64,000 nucleotides of DNA, taken from Azospirillum lipoferum (GTDB lineage: Bacteria; Pseudomonadota; Alphaproteobacteria; Azospirillales; Azospirillaceae). Shown here one piece after another: positions 26,212 through 34,022 of this stretch (positions within the stretch are counted from its first letter, which is position 1; the number at the start of each line of letters is the position of its first letter). The translations under genes and the position numbers were made by a program. Where the stretch lies: assembly GCF_024170005.1 (NCBI RefSeq), contig NZ_JALJXJ010000025.1:24904-88903 (forward strand), given 5' to 3'. The notes below the pieces were generated by a model, which saw only the letters and a program-made list of their open reading frames with translations, did no database searches and had not been told where the DNA came from.

Positions 26212-28401
26212 TCAGCCCCGGCGGGATGGCTCTTCGGACGGATGCACGGATGCGTCCTGCAACTGCTGCTCCACCTCCGACCGGGCCTTCCGCTGGGCCT
26301 CCGACCGGATATGCTGCACGATGAACGGGTAGGCGTTGTAGGGATCGGCGATACCGACCCGCAGCAGGCGCTTGGCGATCTCCGAGACATATTGGCTGGA
26401 GATGATGACCGTCGCATCGCGGAGCACGTCGGCGACGGCCTCCGGTGTCGTCACGGTCAGGTCCCACGCCTTGCCCTTGCGCATCCCGTCCAGAAAGCCG
26501 GCCAGCGTCAGGTTTTCCCATTTGCCGAGCGCCATCTGCAGGATGCGCCCGCCGCGCGACGCGCCGTAGAGGTAGATGGGCCGGTCGCCGGGAAGGGCCG
26601 CGAAGTCCGCATCCCGGCACAGGCGCGGCAGGCGCGCGGCGAATTTCGGATCGAAGTCGAAGTAGCAGGTCACCTGCTCCGGAGGCGGCGACGGTGCGGC
26701 CGTGGCAGTGGACGGAGCGGGCGTGAGGGCTGTCAGGCGGCAAAGCCGCTCCTGCTCTGCCGCCAGCCCGGCATCCGCCCGCTCGGCGGCGCGCAGGGTG
26801 AGCAGGCCGCTGCATCCCAGGGGAGCCTGCGCGGCGACCCGATGGGCCAGGAAGGCCGCCGCCGCGCCGCCAAGCTCCGGATCGCGGCGCAGGATGGCCT
26901 TAAGACGCTCCCGCCGCACCAGCAGGCTCGCCGGATGCAGGGTAGCCGCGGTGGATGCGGGGCTGGTGGCGTCGATGGCGTCGAAGCCGATGGCGGTCGG
27001 CCGCAGTTCCGCTTGGTAAAGCTCCACCATCTCCTCCGGCAGCATCGGCTGGAGCGCCCCGCCATGGACGGCGTCGACGCCGAGGTCCTGCGCCGCGGCC
27101 AGCAGCGCCGCGACATGGTTGGGAAAGGGTCGCGCCCCGGGCGGCAGGATGCCGACCCACCCGGCCTCCGCGGCCCGCAGACCGGCCCACAGGCGGGATC
27201 CCGACGGCAGAGCGGTCGCCATCGCCAGGACGCGCAGGGAGGCAAGCCGGCGGACGAGCCTGTCCGGCACGGTCTCCCGCATGCCGTCCGGCAGGACGAG
27301 CACCACGCCGACAGGGCCGGCCGTCTGCCCGGCCACCGCTTCCAGCCGTTGGAGAGCGTCGTCCCACCCGTCCTCCTCCACCGGCAGCACCAGATCGACG
27401 GGAACCGGCGGCGCTCCGCTGCGGGCCGGCGTCAGGCCGAGCCTCGGCCGGGCGTCGGCCACGAGCTCGGGGAGGGGATCGAACAGCACCTCGAGGCTGA
27501 ATTTCTCCAGGAAGATCGCCTGCGCGTCCCGCGCCATCGCCCGGCCGCGCGCCGGGTTGGCCCGCGCCCAGGCGACATGGGCGAGGATCTGCTCGGCCGT
27601 CTCCAGTTCGCCGGCGGCGGTGTCGACATAAAGGACGCTGTCGCCGAACGCCTCCATGATGAAGGGATGATGGCCGGCGATGGTCAGCGCCCCGGCGGCC
27701 GACAGTTCGAAGATGCGCATGTTCGGGATGCCGGTTTCGACATGCGGCTGAAGATGCAGGCACAGCCCCATCCCGCAGGCGTTGGCACGCTCGATCACCG
27801 AATGCCCGTCGAACGGCAACTCGCCGGCGAAGGCATCGGCCATATACTCCCACCGGTCGCGGCGGCCATGCAGCGCCAGCACGCCCTCCTTTGCCAGCAG
27901 GCTCAGCATCAGCGGAAAGCGCCTGCCGTCCCAGTTGGAGCCGATGTAGAACAGCCGGCTGTCCGGACCCAGTCTCGGTTCCAGCGCCAGTGCGGGAGAG
28001 CTGGGATACATCGGGGCGGTCAGCAGCGGGCGCGCGGTCGGCCAGAACAGGTCCGCCATCCGCCGCCGCATCCCCTCATTGGCGGTGAGCCAGCCGTCAT
28101 ACGACCGTTCGTTCTGGGCGAAGAAGCGGTGCGAGGCGTGAAGCTGCGGCGGGTTCCAGTCGCACGCCATGGTCAGGTGCCCGGTCAGCTTCGGCGCGAC
28201 CTGGGGATGCAGCGACATGACCAGATCGGGATCGAAACTCTCGATCTCCGCCGCGCGACGGACCATGGCGGCTTCCCAGCCCTTGGCGCCCAGGGCAGAC
28301 AGCATTCGCAAGGACAGTTCGCGCTCGGCCCACTCGGCATCTATGGCGAAAGGTTCGAACAGCGCGACGCGCAGCACGCCGTTGGAACGCCTGCCAGTCA
28401 C
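26212..28401 (-). CDS. Large multi-domain glycosyltransferase-like protein
   Basis: 729 aa if started at the GTG at 28401 (GAGGG upstream); the frame is open to an ATG at 28476. Three parts can be seen. About 1-345 is CgeB-like, with a glycosyltransferase C-terminal half (GIPNMRIFELSAAGALTIAG, then HHPFIMEAFGDSVLYVD). About 350-560 resembles a GT2-type domain (VDLVLPVEEDGWDDALQRLE) but I see no clear DXD motif. The C-terminal 150 residues form a small Rossmann unit (IYLYGASRGGRILQMAL) like the N-terminal domain of sugar acyltransferases. First gene of the island operon. Substrate unknown. Confidence 0.75.
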   Translation of the reverse strand: MTGRRSNGVLRVALFEPFAIDAEWAERELSLRMLSALGAKGWEAAMVRRAAEIESFDPDLVMSLHPQVAPKLTGHLTMACDWNPPQLHASHRFFAQNERSYDGWLTANEGMRRRMADLFWPTARPLLTAPMYPSSPALALEPRLGPDSRLFYIGSNWDGRRFPLMLSLLAKEGVLALHGRRDRWEYMADAFAGELPFDGHSVIERANACGMGLCLHLQPHVETGIPNMRIFELSAAGALTIAGHHPFIMEAFGDSVLYVDTAAGELETAEQILAHVAWARANPARGRAMARDAQAIFLEKFSLEVLFDPLPELVADARPRLGLTPARSGAPPVPVDLVLPVEEDGWDDALQRLEAVAGQTAGPVGVVLVLPDGMRETVPDRLVRRLASLRVLAMATALPSGSRLWAGLRAAEAGWVGILPPGARPFPNHVAALLAAAQDLGVDAVHGGALQPMLPEEMVELYQAELRPTAIGFDAIDATSPASTAATLHPASLLVRRERLKAILRRDPELGGAAAAFLAHRVAAQAPLGCSGLLTLRAAERADAGLAAEQERLCRLTALTPAPSTATAAPSPPPEQVTCYFDFDPKFAARLPRLCRDADFAALPGDRPIYLYGASRGGRILQMALGKWENLTLAGFLDGMRKGKAWDLTVTTPEAVADVLRDATVIISSQYVSEIAKRLLRVGIADPYNAYPFIVQHIRSEAQRKARSEVEQQLQDASVHPSEEPSRRG

Positions 28402-28661
28402 CGCGCGACCCTCGCGCTGTCCGCAGCAGGAATCGCGGCGGGATGCATCGATTGCATGAACCGGGCGTGCTCTCACCTGTTGGGCCGGATCGGCGGCCGG
28501 GGAAACTGTGGGTGTACGACCATGCTCGGTGCCGGCCTGTTAATAAAAGATAAATACATGGGTCATTCCTCCGCCGCTCGTGCCGCCGTGGCAAATGAAG
28601 CCGTCGCAAACCTGGGGGCGAATGGCGGAGGGCGCTCGGATGTCAGCGAGCCAAGGGCGCG

Positions 28662-28760
28662 ATGAAGTGGCGGGTCATGATGGAGGTGAGGGGCGAGGAC
28701 GGCGCAGTGAGGCAGCACGTGATCTCTGAGGGTGAGCGTGGGGGCGGTCAACCTGTTGCG
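28662..28760 (+). pseudogene. Possible N-terminal scrap of an ISKra4-type transposase
   Basis: The frame MKWRVMMEVRGEDGAVRQHV with ISEGERGGG following resembles the first 30 residues of ISKra4-family transposases; then the match stops. It lies in the 550-bp non-coding gap (28402-28948) upstream of the large glycosyltransferase gene, near the right border of the island. I see no other gene in that gap. Confidence 0.35.
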
Positions 28761-28948
28761 CTCCTCCACGGGCAAACCAATAGGCATGGAGAAGATGGCT
28801 CATCGTGTATCGATCGCCGCCGGTTGCACAAAACAGTTAAGAAGCGGTGCGTATGCGACGTGGCCTGATCAACTCCAGCGCGTGGCACGGCGCCCGCTCG
28901 ATCAGTGACACGGCCCGCCATCGACTGGCGCACGCTATGACCGGAAAC

Positions 28949-29245
28949 GCGCGTGCGGTATTGGTCGAACCGCGCCCGCAGATTGCCCATCTCCGCCTGG
29001 AACCGCGCCGCCGTGCCGCGCAAGGCGGCGTCCGGATGGGCCAGCAGCCGGGGATAGAGCGCGCTGTCCTCCAGCGACAGGTGGACGGCGAAGATGCCGA
29101 ACAGCTCCCGTACCGTGGCGATCAGCGCCGCCGGGTCGGTTTCCACCGAGCGTGAGGCAAGCAGCGCCTCGATGCGGCCGACCAGTTGGCCGACATTGGC
29201 ATGGTGGTCGCGGTAGAGCGCGGTGTTGAGGGCAATTTTGGTCAT
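28949..29245 (-). pseudogene. N-terminal two thirds of a split hemerythrin-like gene
   Basis: From the ATG at 29245 the first 99 codons give a hemerythrin-type protein: LYRDHHANVGQLVGRIEALL, then FGIFAVHLSLEDSALYPRLL, then RFQAEMGNLRARFDQYRTR. The HHAN, HLSLED and ALYP segments supply iron ligands of the di-iron site. After Arg99 the frame continues for 66 codons to a stop at 28748 in sequence that no longer looks like the family. The missing last helix is at 14806-14955. The truncated product may be made but probably cannot hold a complete di-iron centre. Confidence 0.75.
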
Positions 29246-29356
29246 GATGCTGTCTCCAACCGGTGCCGCCCTTGATTGGGCGGCGTTGAAGCCAGCATGC
29301 CGGCGGGCGGGTCCGGCATCGTTGCGCCACCGTAAACAACTTTCCGCCAGCGTCCG

Positions 29357-29782
29357 TCAGTAATTCTCCCACAGCCCGGGCGTCACGAGTTCCAGCAGAT
29401 TCCCGTCGGGATCGCGGAAATAGATGCTGCGCGCGCCCTTGCGCCAGGACACGTCGCCTTCGACCGCGACGTCATGGTCCGCGAGCCTTGCCAGCCAGCC
29501 ATCCACCTGATCGGCCGAGATGGCGAACGCATAATGAAGCTGTCCGTTCCCGCCATGCGGAGGGATCGTCCCGCCGGGCGTGTCGAGCGGCTGGTCGGTC
29601 AGCCCCTTCTGGAACAGCAGCAGCACGCTCCGTGGTCCGACGGGATAGGCGGCGAGCCGGTCGCTCAGGGACATCGCCCGCAGGCCAACGATGCCCTCAT
29701 AGAAGGCACGAGCCTTTGCAAGGTCGTCCACATAGAGGCCGGTCTCGAGCACGCCGTTCAGAGTTGGTGCAGTATCCACCAT
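29357..29782 (-). CDS. VOC family (glyoxalase/dioxygenase fold) protein
   Basis: 141 aa, two beta-alpha-beta-beta-beta units. ETGLYVDDLAKARAFYEGIV opens the first and WRKGARSIYFRDPDGNLLEL closes the second, with the Glu of LLELV and the His of QLHYAFAI as probable metal ligands. Such single-domain proteins include glyoxalases, fosfomycin-type resistance enzymes and ring-cleavage dioxygenases; the substrate is not determinable. It precedes the hemerythrin gene on the same strand. Confidence 0.82.
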   Translation of the reverse strand: MVDTAPTLNGVLETGLYVDDLAKARAFYEGIVGLRAMSLSDRLAAYPVGPRSVLLLFQKGLTDQPLDTPGGTIPPHGGNGQLHYAFAISADQVDGWLARLADHDVAVEGDVSWRKGARSIYFRDPDGNLLELVTPGLWENY

Positions 29783-29999
29783 CGGAATTCCTTACAAATC
29801 TAAGGACTTAAAAATATCAGGTGGCGGATTTTATTATAAGACCGCCGGCCGGCTCAAGGAGCGATCCGACTTGAACCGGCCTGTGGCGCCCCTCACAGCA
29901 GCGGGACTGAAATTCGCCCAGGATCGCTCCAACGCCGCCAACCGCCCTCGGGCAAATGGACGGCACCGAGATGTGAGCCTCTTCGGACGGAGCGATCCC

Positions 30000-30152
30000 A
30001 TGACCATCCTCTGCATCACCGCCGCCACGTCACTCCTCAGCCTGGGTCTGCTGGCCGGATTCGATCTCTGTGCCGCCCTGCCGTCGGATATCGCCGGGGC
30101 AAGGAGCGCCCAATCCAGCCGCCAACGGTCCGGCGAGGACATGATGGGATAG
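30000..30152 (+). CDS. Small hypothetical membrane peptide
   Basis: 50 aa from the ATG at 30000 with GGAG seven bases upstream. One hydrophobic helix (ILCITAATSLLSLGLLAGF) is followed by a polar tail (IAGARSAQSSRQRSGEDMMG). It points towards the SDR gene, which is on the other strand, with 12 bp between the stops. Unknown family; could be chance. Confidence 0.4.
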   Translation: MTILCITAATSLLSLGLLAGFDLCAALPSDIAGARSAQSSRQRSGEDMMG

Positions 30153-30164
30153 GGCCGGCCCCCG

Positions 30165-31067
30165 TTACGGCTGGCCGCTGCCGCCCGCGGCGCCATAGAC
30201 ATGGCCGGTGGTGAAGCTGGCATCCTCCGCGGCGAGCTGGACATAGATGCTGGCGAGTTCGGCCGGCTGGCCGGGACGGCCGAACGGGGTCTGGCTGCCG
30301 AACTGCTTCAGCTTCTCCTGGCTGGCGCCGCCGCTGACCTGAAGCGGGGTCCAGATCGGTCCGGGGGCCACGCCGTTGACGCGGATGCCCTTTTCCGCCA
30401 GCTGCTTGGCCAGCGACTTGACGTAGTTCATCGTCGCCGCCTTGGTCTGGGCATAGGCGTACAAATCCGGCGTCGGGTCGTAGGCCTGTTCCGACGTGGT
30501 GCCGATGATGACCGATCCCGGCGTCAGGTGGGGCAGGGCGGCCTTGATGATCCAGAAGGGGGCATAGATGTTGGTCTTCATCGTCGCGTCGAACTCCTCG
30601 CTGCTGACGTCGAGGATCGACGGAAAGGCCTGCTGGCGCGCCGCGTTGCAGACCAGGATGTCCAGCCCGCCCAGCCCGGCGACCGCATCGTCCACCAGCT
30701 TCCGGCAGAAGGCCTCGTCGCGCAGGTCGCCGGGGATCGCCACCGCCTTGCGGCCGGCCTCCTCGATCAGGGCGACGACGTCCTGGGCGTCCGGCTCCTC
30801 GGTCGGGAAATAGTTGATGGCGACGTCGGCGCCCTCGCGGGCATAGGCGATGGCGGCGGCCCGGCCCATGCCGGAATCGCCGCCGGTGATCAGCGCCCTG
30901 CGCCCCGCCAGCCGGCCGGAGCCCTTGTAGCTGGTCTCGCCATGGTCGGGCGGCGGGTCCATGTCGCGTGCCAGCCCCGGCCAGGGCTGCGACTGGCCGT
31001 TGAAGGGCGGGCGCGGATATTTGCCGCGCGGGTCCTGCGGCGTGACGGTGTCGTCCTTGCGGTCCAT
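30165..31067 (-). CDS. Short-chain dehydrogenase/reductase, YghA/general stress type
   Basis: 300 aa, classical SDR with a 50-residue Pro-rich N-terminal extension (YPRPPFNGQSQPWPGLARDM) typical of the YghA and general-stress-protein-39 group. NAD(P) site TGGDSGMG at 61-68, NAA motif (CNAARQQ), catalytic Ser in the GTTSEQAY region and the Tyr205-x3-Lys209 pair (YAQTK). Probably NADP-dependent reduction of an aldehyde or ketone under stress. Alone on its strand with 105 bp to the next gene upstream. Confidence 0.88.
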   Translation of the reverse strand: MDRKDDTVTPQDPRGKYPRPPFNGQSQPWPGLARDMDPPPDHGETSYKGSGRLAGRRALITGGDSGMGRAAAIAYAREGADVAINYFPTEEPDAQDVVALIEEAGRKAVAIPGDLRDEAFCRKLVDDAVAGLGGLDILVCNAARQQAFPSILDVSSEEFDATMKTNIYAPFWIIKAALPHLTPGSVIIGTTSEQAYDPTPDLYAYAQTKAATMNYVKSLAKQLAEKGIRVNGVAPGPIWTPLQVSGGASQEKLKQFGSQTPFGRPGQPAELASIYVQLAAEDASFTTGHVYGAAGGSGQP

Positions 31068-31172
31068 GGCTGTCTCCTGATCCGGCGTGTGCGAAGCGGC
31101 GATGCCTCACACACAGAACCGGGCGGGACGGGAATGGTTGCCGCAACCCTGACCTTCTGGCCCAGAGGGTGC

Positions 31173-31703
31173 TCAGCCGCACATGCCGCCGCAGCAGGAC
31201 CCGTTGCGCCGGGCCAGCAGCCGCTCATACGCGATGCTGACCACGCCGGCCGGCGGGATCACCCCTTGCAGCAGCGCCAGCACGTCGCCCTCCAGCGTGC
31301 CGGGCGGGACGTCCGTCACCTCGCAGACCGAGGCGCCGCTGCCGTCCGGCCCCAGCCGCGCGTCGGCCGCCGCGACCGTGACGTCGCCGTTGCGGTCGAC
31401 GCGCACGCGCAGGCTGGTCGCCGCCGCCCCCTCGGGCCGGGCGATGCGGACCTGCCAGACCTCGGGGCCCCGCTGGAGGTATTCCCAGGAGAATCCGGCA
31501 CCGAACAGGCTGAGCAGCTGGTGGTGCAGCGGACGCGGGTCATGGTCGTTGACCAGCGAGAAGCCGTCGCCGGGCGTCAGATCCTGCACCGACGCGAAGA
31601 TCAGCTGGTGGCGCTGATAGGGCGGGATGGCGCGGAGATCGAGAACCGGTTCGGCTTGGTCGGTATCGGCCTGGGCGGTTGGGGCGGTGGTGGTCGGTAT
31701 CAT
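31173..31703 (-). CDS. DUF2249 domain protein with C-terminal Cys cluster
   Basis: 176 aa. The DUF2249 core is LDLRAIPPYQRHQLIFASVQ and LVNDHDPRPLHHQLLSLFG, with WEYLQRGPEVWQVRI after it. A second region (about 105-165) looks like a small alpha-beta domain, and the protein ends SCCGGMCG, a Cys-rich motif that could bind metal. DUF2249 proteins turn up beside nitric-oxide and denitrification genes and near hemerythrins. Function unknown; location next to the DUF983, DUF1858 and NnrS genes supports a nitrogen-oxide or Fe-S link. Confidence 0.78.
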   Translation of the reverse strand: MIPTTTAPTAQADTDQAEPVLDLRAIPPYQRHQLIFASVQDLTPGDGFSLVNDHDPRPLHHQLLSLFGAGFSWEYLQRGPEVWQVRIARPEGAAATSLRVRVDRNGDVTVAAADARLGPDGSGASVCEVTDVPPGTLEGDVLALLQGVIPPAGVVSIAYERLLARRNGSCCGGMCG

Positions 31704-31963
31704 CGTCCGTCTGGGGCATGGGGAAGCGGCAGGATCGCCATGCCCCGCTGTACCCCGGATCGCCGCTCCTCATCTTTGCTCCAGCACAAACGCCGGAGCG
31801 GATAGACCGCTTGGCAGTCCGGAAATCGGACGTTATCGATCCAGCGGAACCGCAGCTCCGTGAAACGATGAAGGGCGGCTGGAACTGTGACTGCAGCCTT
31901 GCCCCCAGCGCCGCGCGCTGGCGGACGAAAGCGCATGTTTCCTTTCATTCCGTACAATCAGTG

Positions 31964-31986
31964 ACATACAATATCACATTGTATGT
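31964..31986. promoter_or_regulatory. Inverted repeat upstream of DUF983/DUF2249 genes
   Basis: Perfect 9-bp arms ACATACAAT and ATTGTATGT around ATCAC, in an AT-rich stretch of the 420-bp divergent gap (31704-32124). It probably is a repressor or activator site. The gap also has the 12-base direct repeat CTGCATGCATTC at 32028-32039 and 32084-32095, spaced 56 bp. No gene is supported in the gap. Confidence 0.55.
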
Positions 31987-32124
31987 GGATGGGATTTTCC
32001 ATGACTGTATGAATTTCGGCGTCGCACTGCATGCATTCAGGTTGACATTGTAGGCCTTGATGGCGCATAAGATAATGCATTGTCTGCATGCATTCCTTGC
32101 CATTGCCGCCCGAAGGAATACGCG

Positions 32125-32559
32125 ATGTCATCCGAACAGGAGTGGACGCCTCTTCCCCCTCTCGGCACCGGCCTGCATGGTCGCTGCCCACGCTGCGGCC
32201 AGGGACACCTGTTCAGCGGCTTCCTGACGCTGCGCTCCCACTGCGAGGTCTGTGGTCTGGACTACTCCTACGCCGATCCGGCTGATGGTCCCGCCTTCTT
32301 CGTCATCTGCTTCGCCTGCATTCCCACGGTCATCCTGGCGTTCTGGATCGAGGTAAAGTTTGAGCCCCCTTACTGGGTGCATCTCGTCACGACCCTGCCG
32401 TTCCTGTTGCTGACCTGCATTCCGCCCTTGCGGCCGTTGAAGGGCTGGCTGGTGGCCAGCCAGTACTTCTACAAGGCCGAGGAAGCCCGTTTCGGTACAG
32501 CCGCGCCGACCCAGCCGCCTGCTGCCCGGCCCGCAGACGAAGATTCGCGCCCGGCCTGA
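32125..32559 (+). CDS. DUF983 family membrane protein
   Basis: 144 aa from the ATG at 32125 with GAAGGA upstream. An N-terminal zinc-ribbon-like motif (GRCPRCGQGHLF, then HCEVCGLDY) precedes two membrane spans (FFVICFACIPTVILAFWI and a second at about 90-110). This is the DUF983/COG5349 layout, common in alphaproteobacteria next to cytochrome oxidase and respiratory genes; function unknown. Followed 45 bp later by a 49-aa membrane peptide gene. Confidence 0.88.
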   Translation: MSSEQEWTPLPPLGTGLHGRCPRCGQGHLFSGFLTLRSHCEVCGLDYSYADPADGPAFFVICFACIPTVILAFWIEVKFEPPYWVHLVTTLPFLLLTCIPPLRPLKGWLVASQYFYKAEEARFGTAAPTQPPAARPADEDSRPA

Positions 32560-32604
32560 CTGCCGTCAGGTCCCCCTGACGATGGATGGCGTCATAGCTT
32601 GGAG

Positions 32605-32754
32605 ATGTCCAAAATGTATGATTGGTTCCCTTTGGTCTTCTTTCCGTTCAAGATTATCGTGCTGGGCACGGGCATGTTCTTCGCCATCAAGTGGCACCAC
32701 GATCAAGCGAAGAAGGAGCGGGCGAAGAAGAATAGCGAAACCAGCGGACCGTAA
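32605..32754 (+). CDS. 49-aa single-span membrane protein
   Basis: The peptide reads MSKMYDWFPLVFFPFKIIVL and GTGMFFAIKWHHDQAKKER before a Lys/Ser-rich end. One membrane helix (about 8-27) is followed by a basic cytoplasmic tail with two His. GGAG directly precedes the first ATG, so translation more likely starts at the second ATG (32614, 46 aa), which puts GGAG at the right spacing. It follows the DUF983 gene by 45 bp. It recalls the single-span accessory subunits of terminal oxidases and reductases, but no oxidase is encoded nearby; unknown function. Confidence 0.65.
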   Translation: MSKMYDWFPLVFFPFKIIVLGTGMFFAIKWHHDQAKKERAKKNSETSGP

Positions 32755-32847
32755 TCGCCCGCCGCACACATCCTTGCGCCACGGTCGGGACCTCGGATAT
32801 CGGAGCTTCGTTGCTATGGATGGGCGATTTCGCAACGACGCCTGTCA

Positions 32848-33066
32848 TCACCCGATCTCTGCCGAAAGGGCCGGATGCCGATCCGCGGCGGTGAGATTGT
32901 CCAGCAGGGGACCAAGCTCCAGCCCATAGGCCTCGGCCGCTTCGCGCACCGTCATGAAGGGCGCCATGGCGCAGCCGGGGCAGGCGAGACCATGGCGCAG
33001 CAGCACCGGCACCACCGCCGGCCGGCCGCTCATCAGCGCGGCCATGGTCATATCGGCGACTTCCAT
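32848..33066 (-). CDS. DUF1858 domain protein
   Basis: 72 aa from the ATG at 33066 with GGAG nine bases upstream. The domain reads MTMAALMSGRPAVVPVLLRH, GLACPGCAMAPFMTVREAA, AEAYGL. The CPGC motif is the hallmark of DUF1858, the module also fused to ScdA/RIC di-iron repair proteins and to hybrid-cluster-linked genes. It lies next to a Crp/Fnr regulator and NnrS, which supports a role in nitrogen-oxide or low-oxygen conditions. Confidence 0.85.
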   Translation of the reverse strand: MEVADMTMAALMSGRPAVVPVLLRHGLACPGCAMAPFMTVREAAEAYGLELGPLLDNLTAADRHPALSAEIG

Positions 33067-33180
33067 ATCGGCATGCTCCTGCACCGGGGACAGGCCGCCA
33101 CCCTGCCTTCCCGGCAGGCCGCCGTCTTCGCGCCACCACAACCGCCTGATTAATCGAATGGGCGGCCGAATGGGCGGCGG

Positions 33181-33897
33181 TCACTCCCGCTTGGGCACCG
33201 GCGGCAGATCCTCGGCGATGGCGACCAGGGCATGGGGCTTGCGGATCACCACCTGCTGCCGGCCGCTCTCGACGATTCCCTGGCTTTCCCAGGCCGACAG
33301 GGTGCGGCTGACGGTGTGCAGCGTCGTCCCCGTCATCTCCGCCACATCCTGGCGCGACAGCGGAAAATCGATCTCCACCCCCGCTTCGACCCGCCGCCCG
33401 GCCTGCCGGACCAGCCGCAGCAGGGCGTGGGCGATGCGCCGTTCCACCCGTTCGGTCGCCACCTCGCGCAGGCGGTTCTGCAACTCGCGCAGCCGGCCGC
33501 CGATGATCGACAGCGCGTTGCGGGCGATCATGGGATGGCGGTCCATCAGTTCGGTCATCGCCGCGGCCGGCCAGGACAGCTCGACGCAATCGGCCACCGC
33601 GACGGCATCGGCCGGATAGAGCCCGTCGGTGAAGATCGCCAGAGTCCCGAACATCTCGCCGGGGCCGATGAAGCGCATCACCACCTGCTGCCCGTCCGGG
33701 CCGGTCTGGACGATCTTCACCCGCCCGTCGATCAGCGCATGGCCGGCCGCCGCCGGTTCCCCCTGGGTGAAGATGGCGGTGCCGCGCGGGTGCAGCCGGG
33801 GTCGCGCCAGCCCCACCGCGTCGGCCAGCGCATCGGCACCCAGCCCGGCGAACAGCGGCATGCCGCGCAGCAGGGCGGGATCGGGGGGCGGAGGCAT
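33181..33897 (-). CDS. Crp/Fnr family regulator, probable Dnr/NnrR-like
   Basis: 238 aa from the ATG at 33897 (AGGA upstream); an ATG at 33936 is possible. N-terminal cyclic-nucleotide-type barrel (GTAIFTQGEPAAAGHALIDG, RFIGPGEMFGTLAIF), dimer helix, and a C-terminal winged helix with the recognition segment LSRQDVAEMTGTTLHTVSRT. There is no N-terminal four-Cys cluster, so it is not an oxygen-sensing FNR; a heme- or NO-responsive Dnr/NnrR role is suggested by its divergence from nnrS. The E-x3-R type recognition residues of FNR are altered here (HTVSR), so its box may differ. Confidence 0.8.
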   Translation of the reverse strand: MPPPPDPALLRGMPLFAGLGADALADAVGLARPRLHPRGTAIFTQGEPAAAGHALIDGRVKIVQTGPDGQQVVMRFIGPGEMFGTLAIFTDGLYPADAVAVADCVELSWPAAAMTELMDRHPMIARNALSIIGGRLRELQNRLREVATERVERRIAHALLRLVRQAGRRVEAGVEIDFPLSRQDVAEMTGTTLHTVSRTLSAWESQGIVESGRQQVVIRKPHALVAIAEDLPPVPKRE

Positions 33898-33948
33898 GGC
33901 GGTCGTCCTGGCTCGCAGTGCATCACTCACGGCCATTCGTGCACGACT

Positions 33949-33962
33949 TTGTTGCCGGTCAA
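33949..33962. promoter_or_regulatory. Candidate FNR/DNR-type box between regulator and nnrS
   Basis: TTGTTGCCGGTCAA, flanked by T and A to give TTTG-N8-CAAA symmetry. The right half matches GTCAA exactly, the left half is imperfect. It is 52 bp from the regulator start and 61 bp from nnrS, a suitable place for shared control. Confidence 0.5.
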
Positions 33963-34022
33963 AGCGCGAAATCCAGCATGCCGCCAGAATGGCCGAACCA
34001 CCCCAGCGAAAGCCCCCGCGCC

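Larger units (their letters stand above)
14956..28948. mobile_element. Putative 14-kb genomic island inserted in a hemerythrin gene
   Basis: The segment lies between the two halves of the hemerythrin gene. Its edges and left end hold mobile-DNA debris: an IS5-type transposase fragment (15138-15455), the tail of a serine-recombinase-like protein (17179-17370) and a possible ISKra4-type fragment (28662-28760). Its cargo is a glycan assembly gene set. Borders are placed where hemerythrin homology stops and could be off by some tens of bases; I did not find convincing terminal repeats or a clean target duplication. It may have been built by several insertions rather than one. Confidence 0.6.

Noticed and set aside
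14949..28975. ACCGG at both ends of the island as a 5-bp target duplication
   Set aside because: Joining the flanks at these bases does not restore the hemerythrin reading frame, so the match may be chance.
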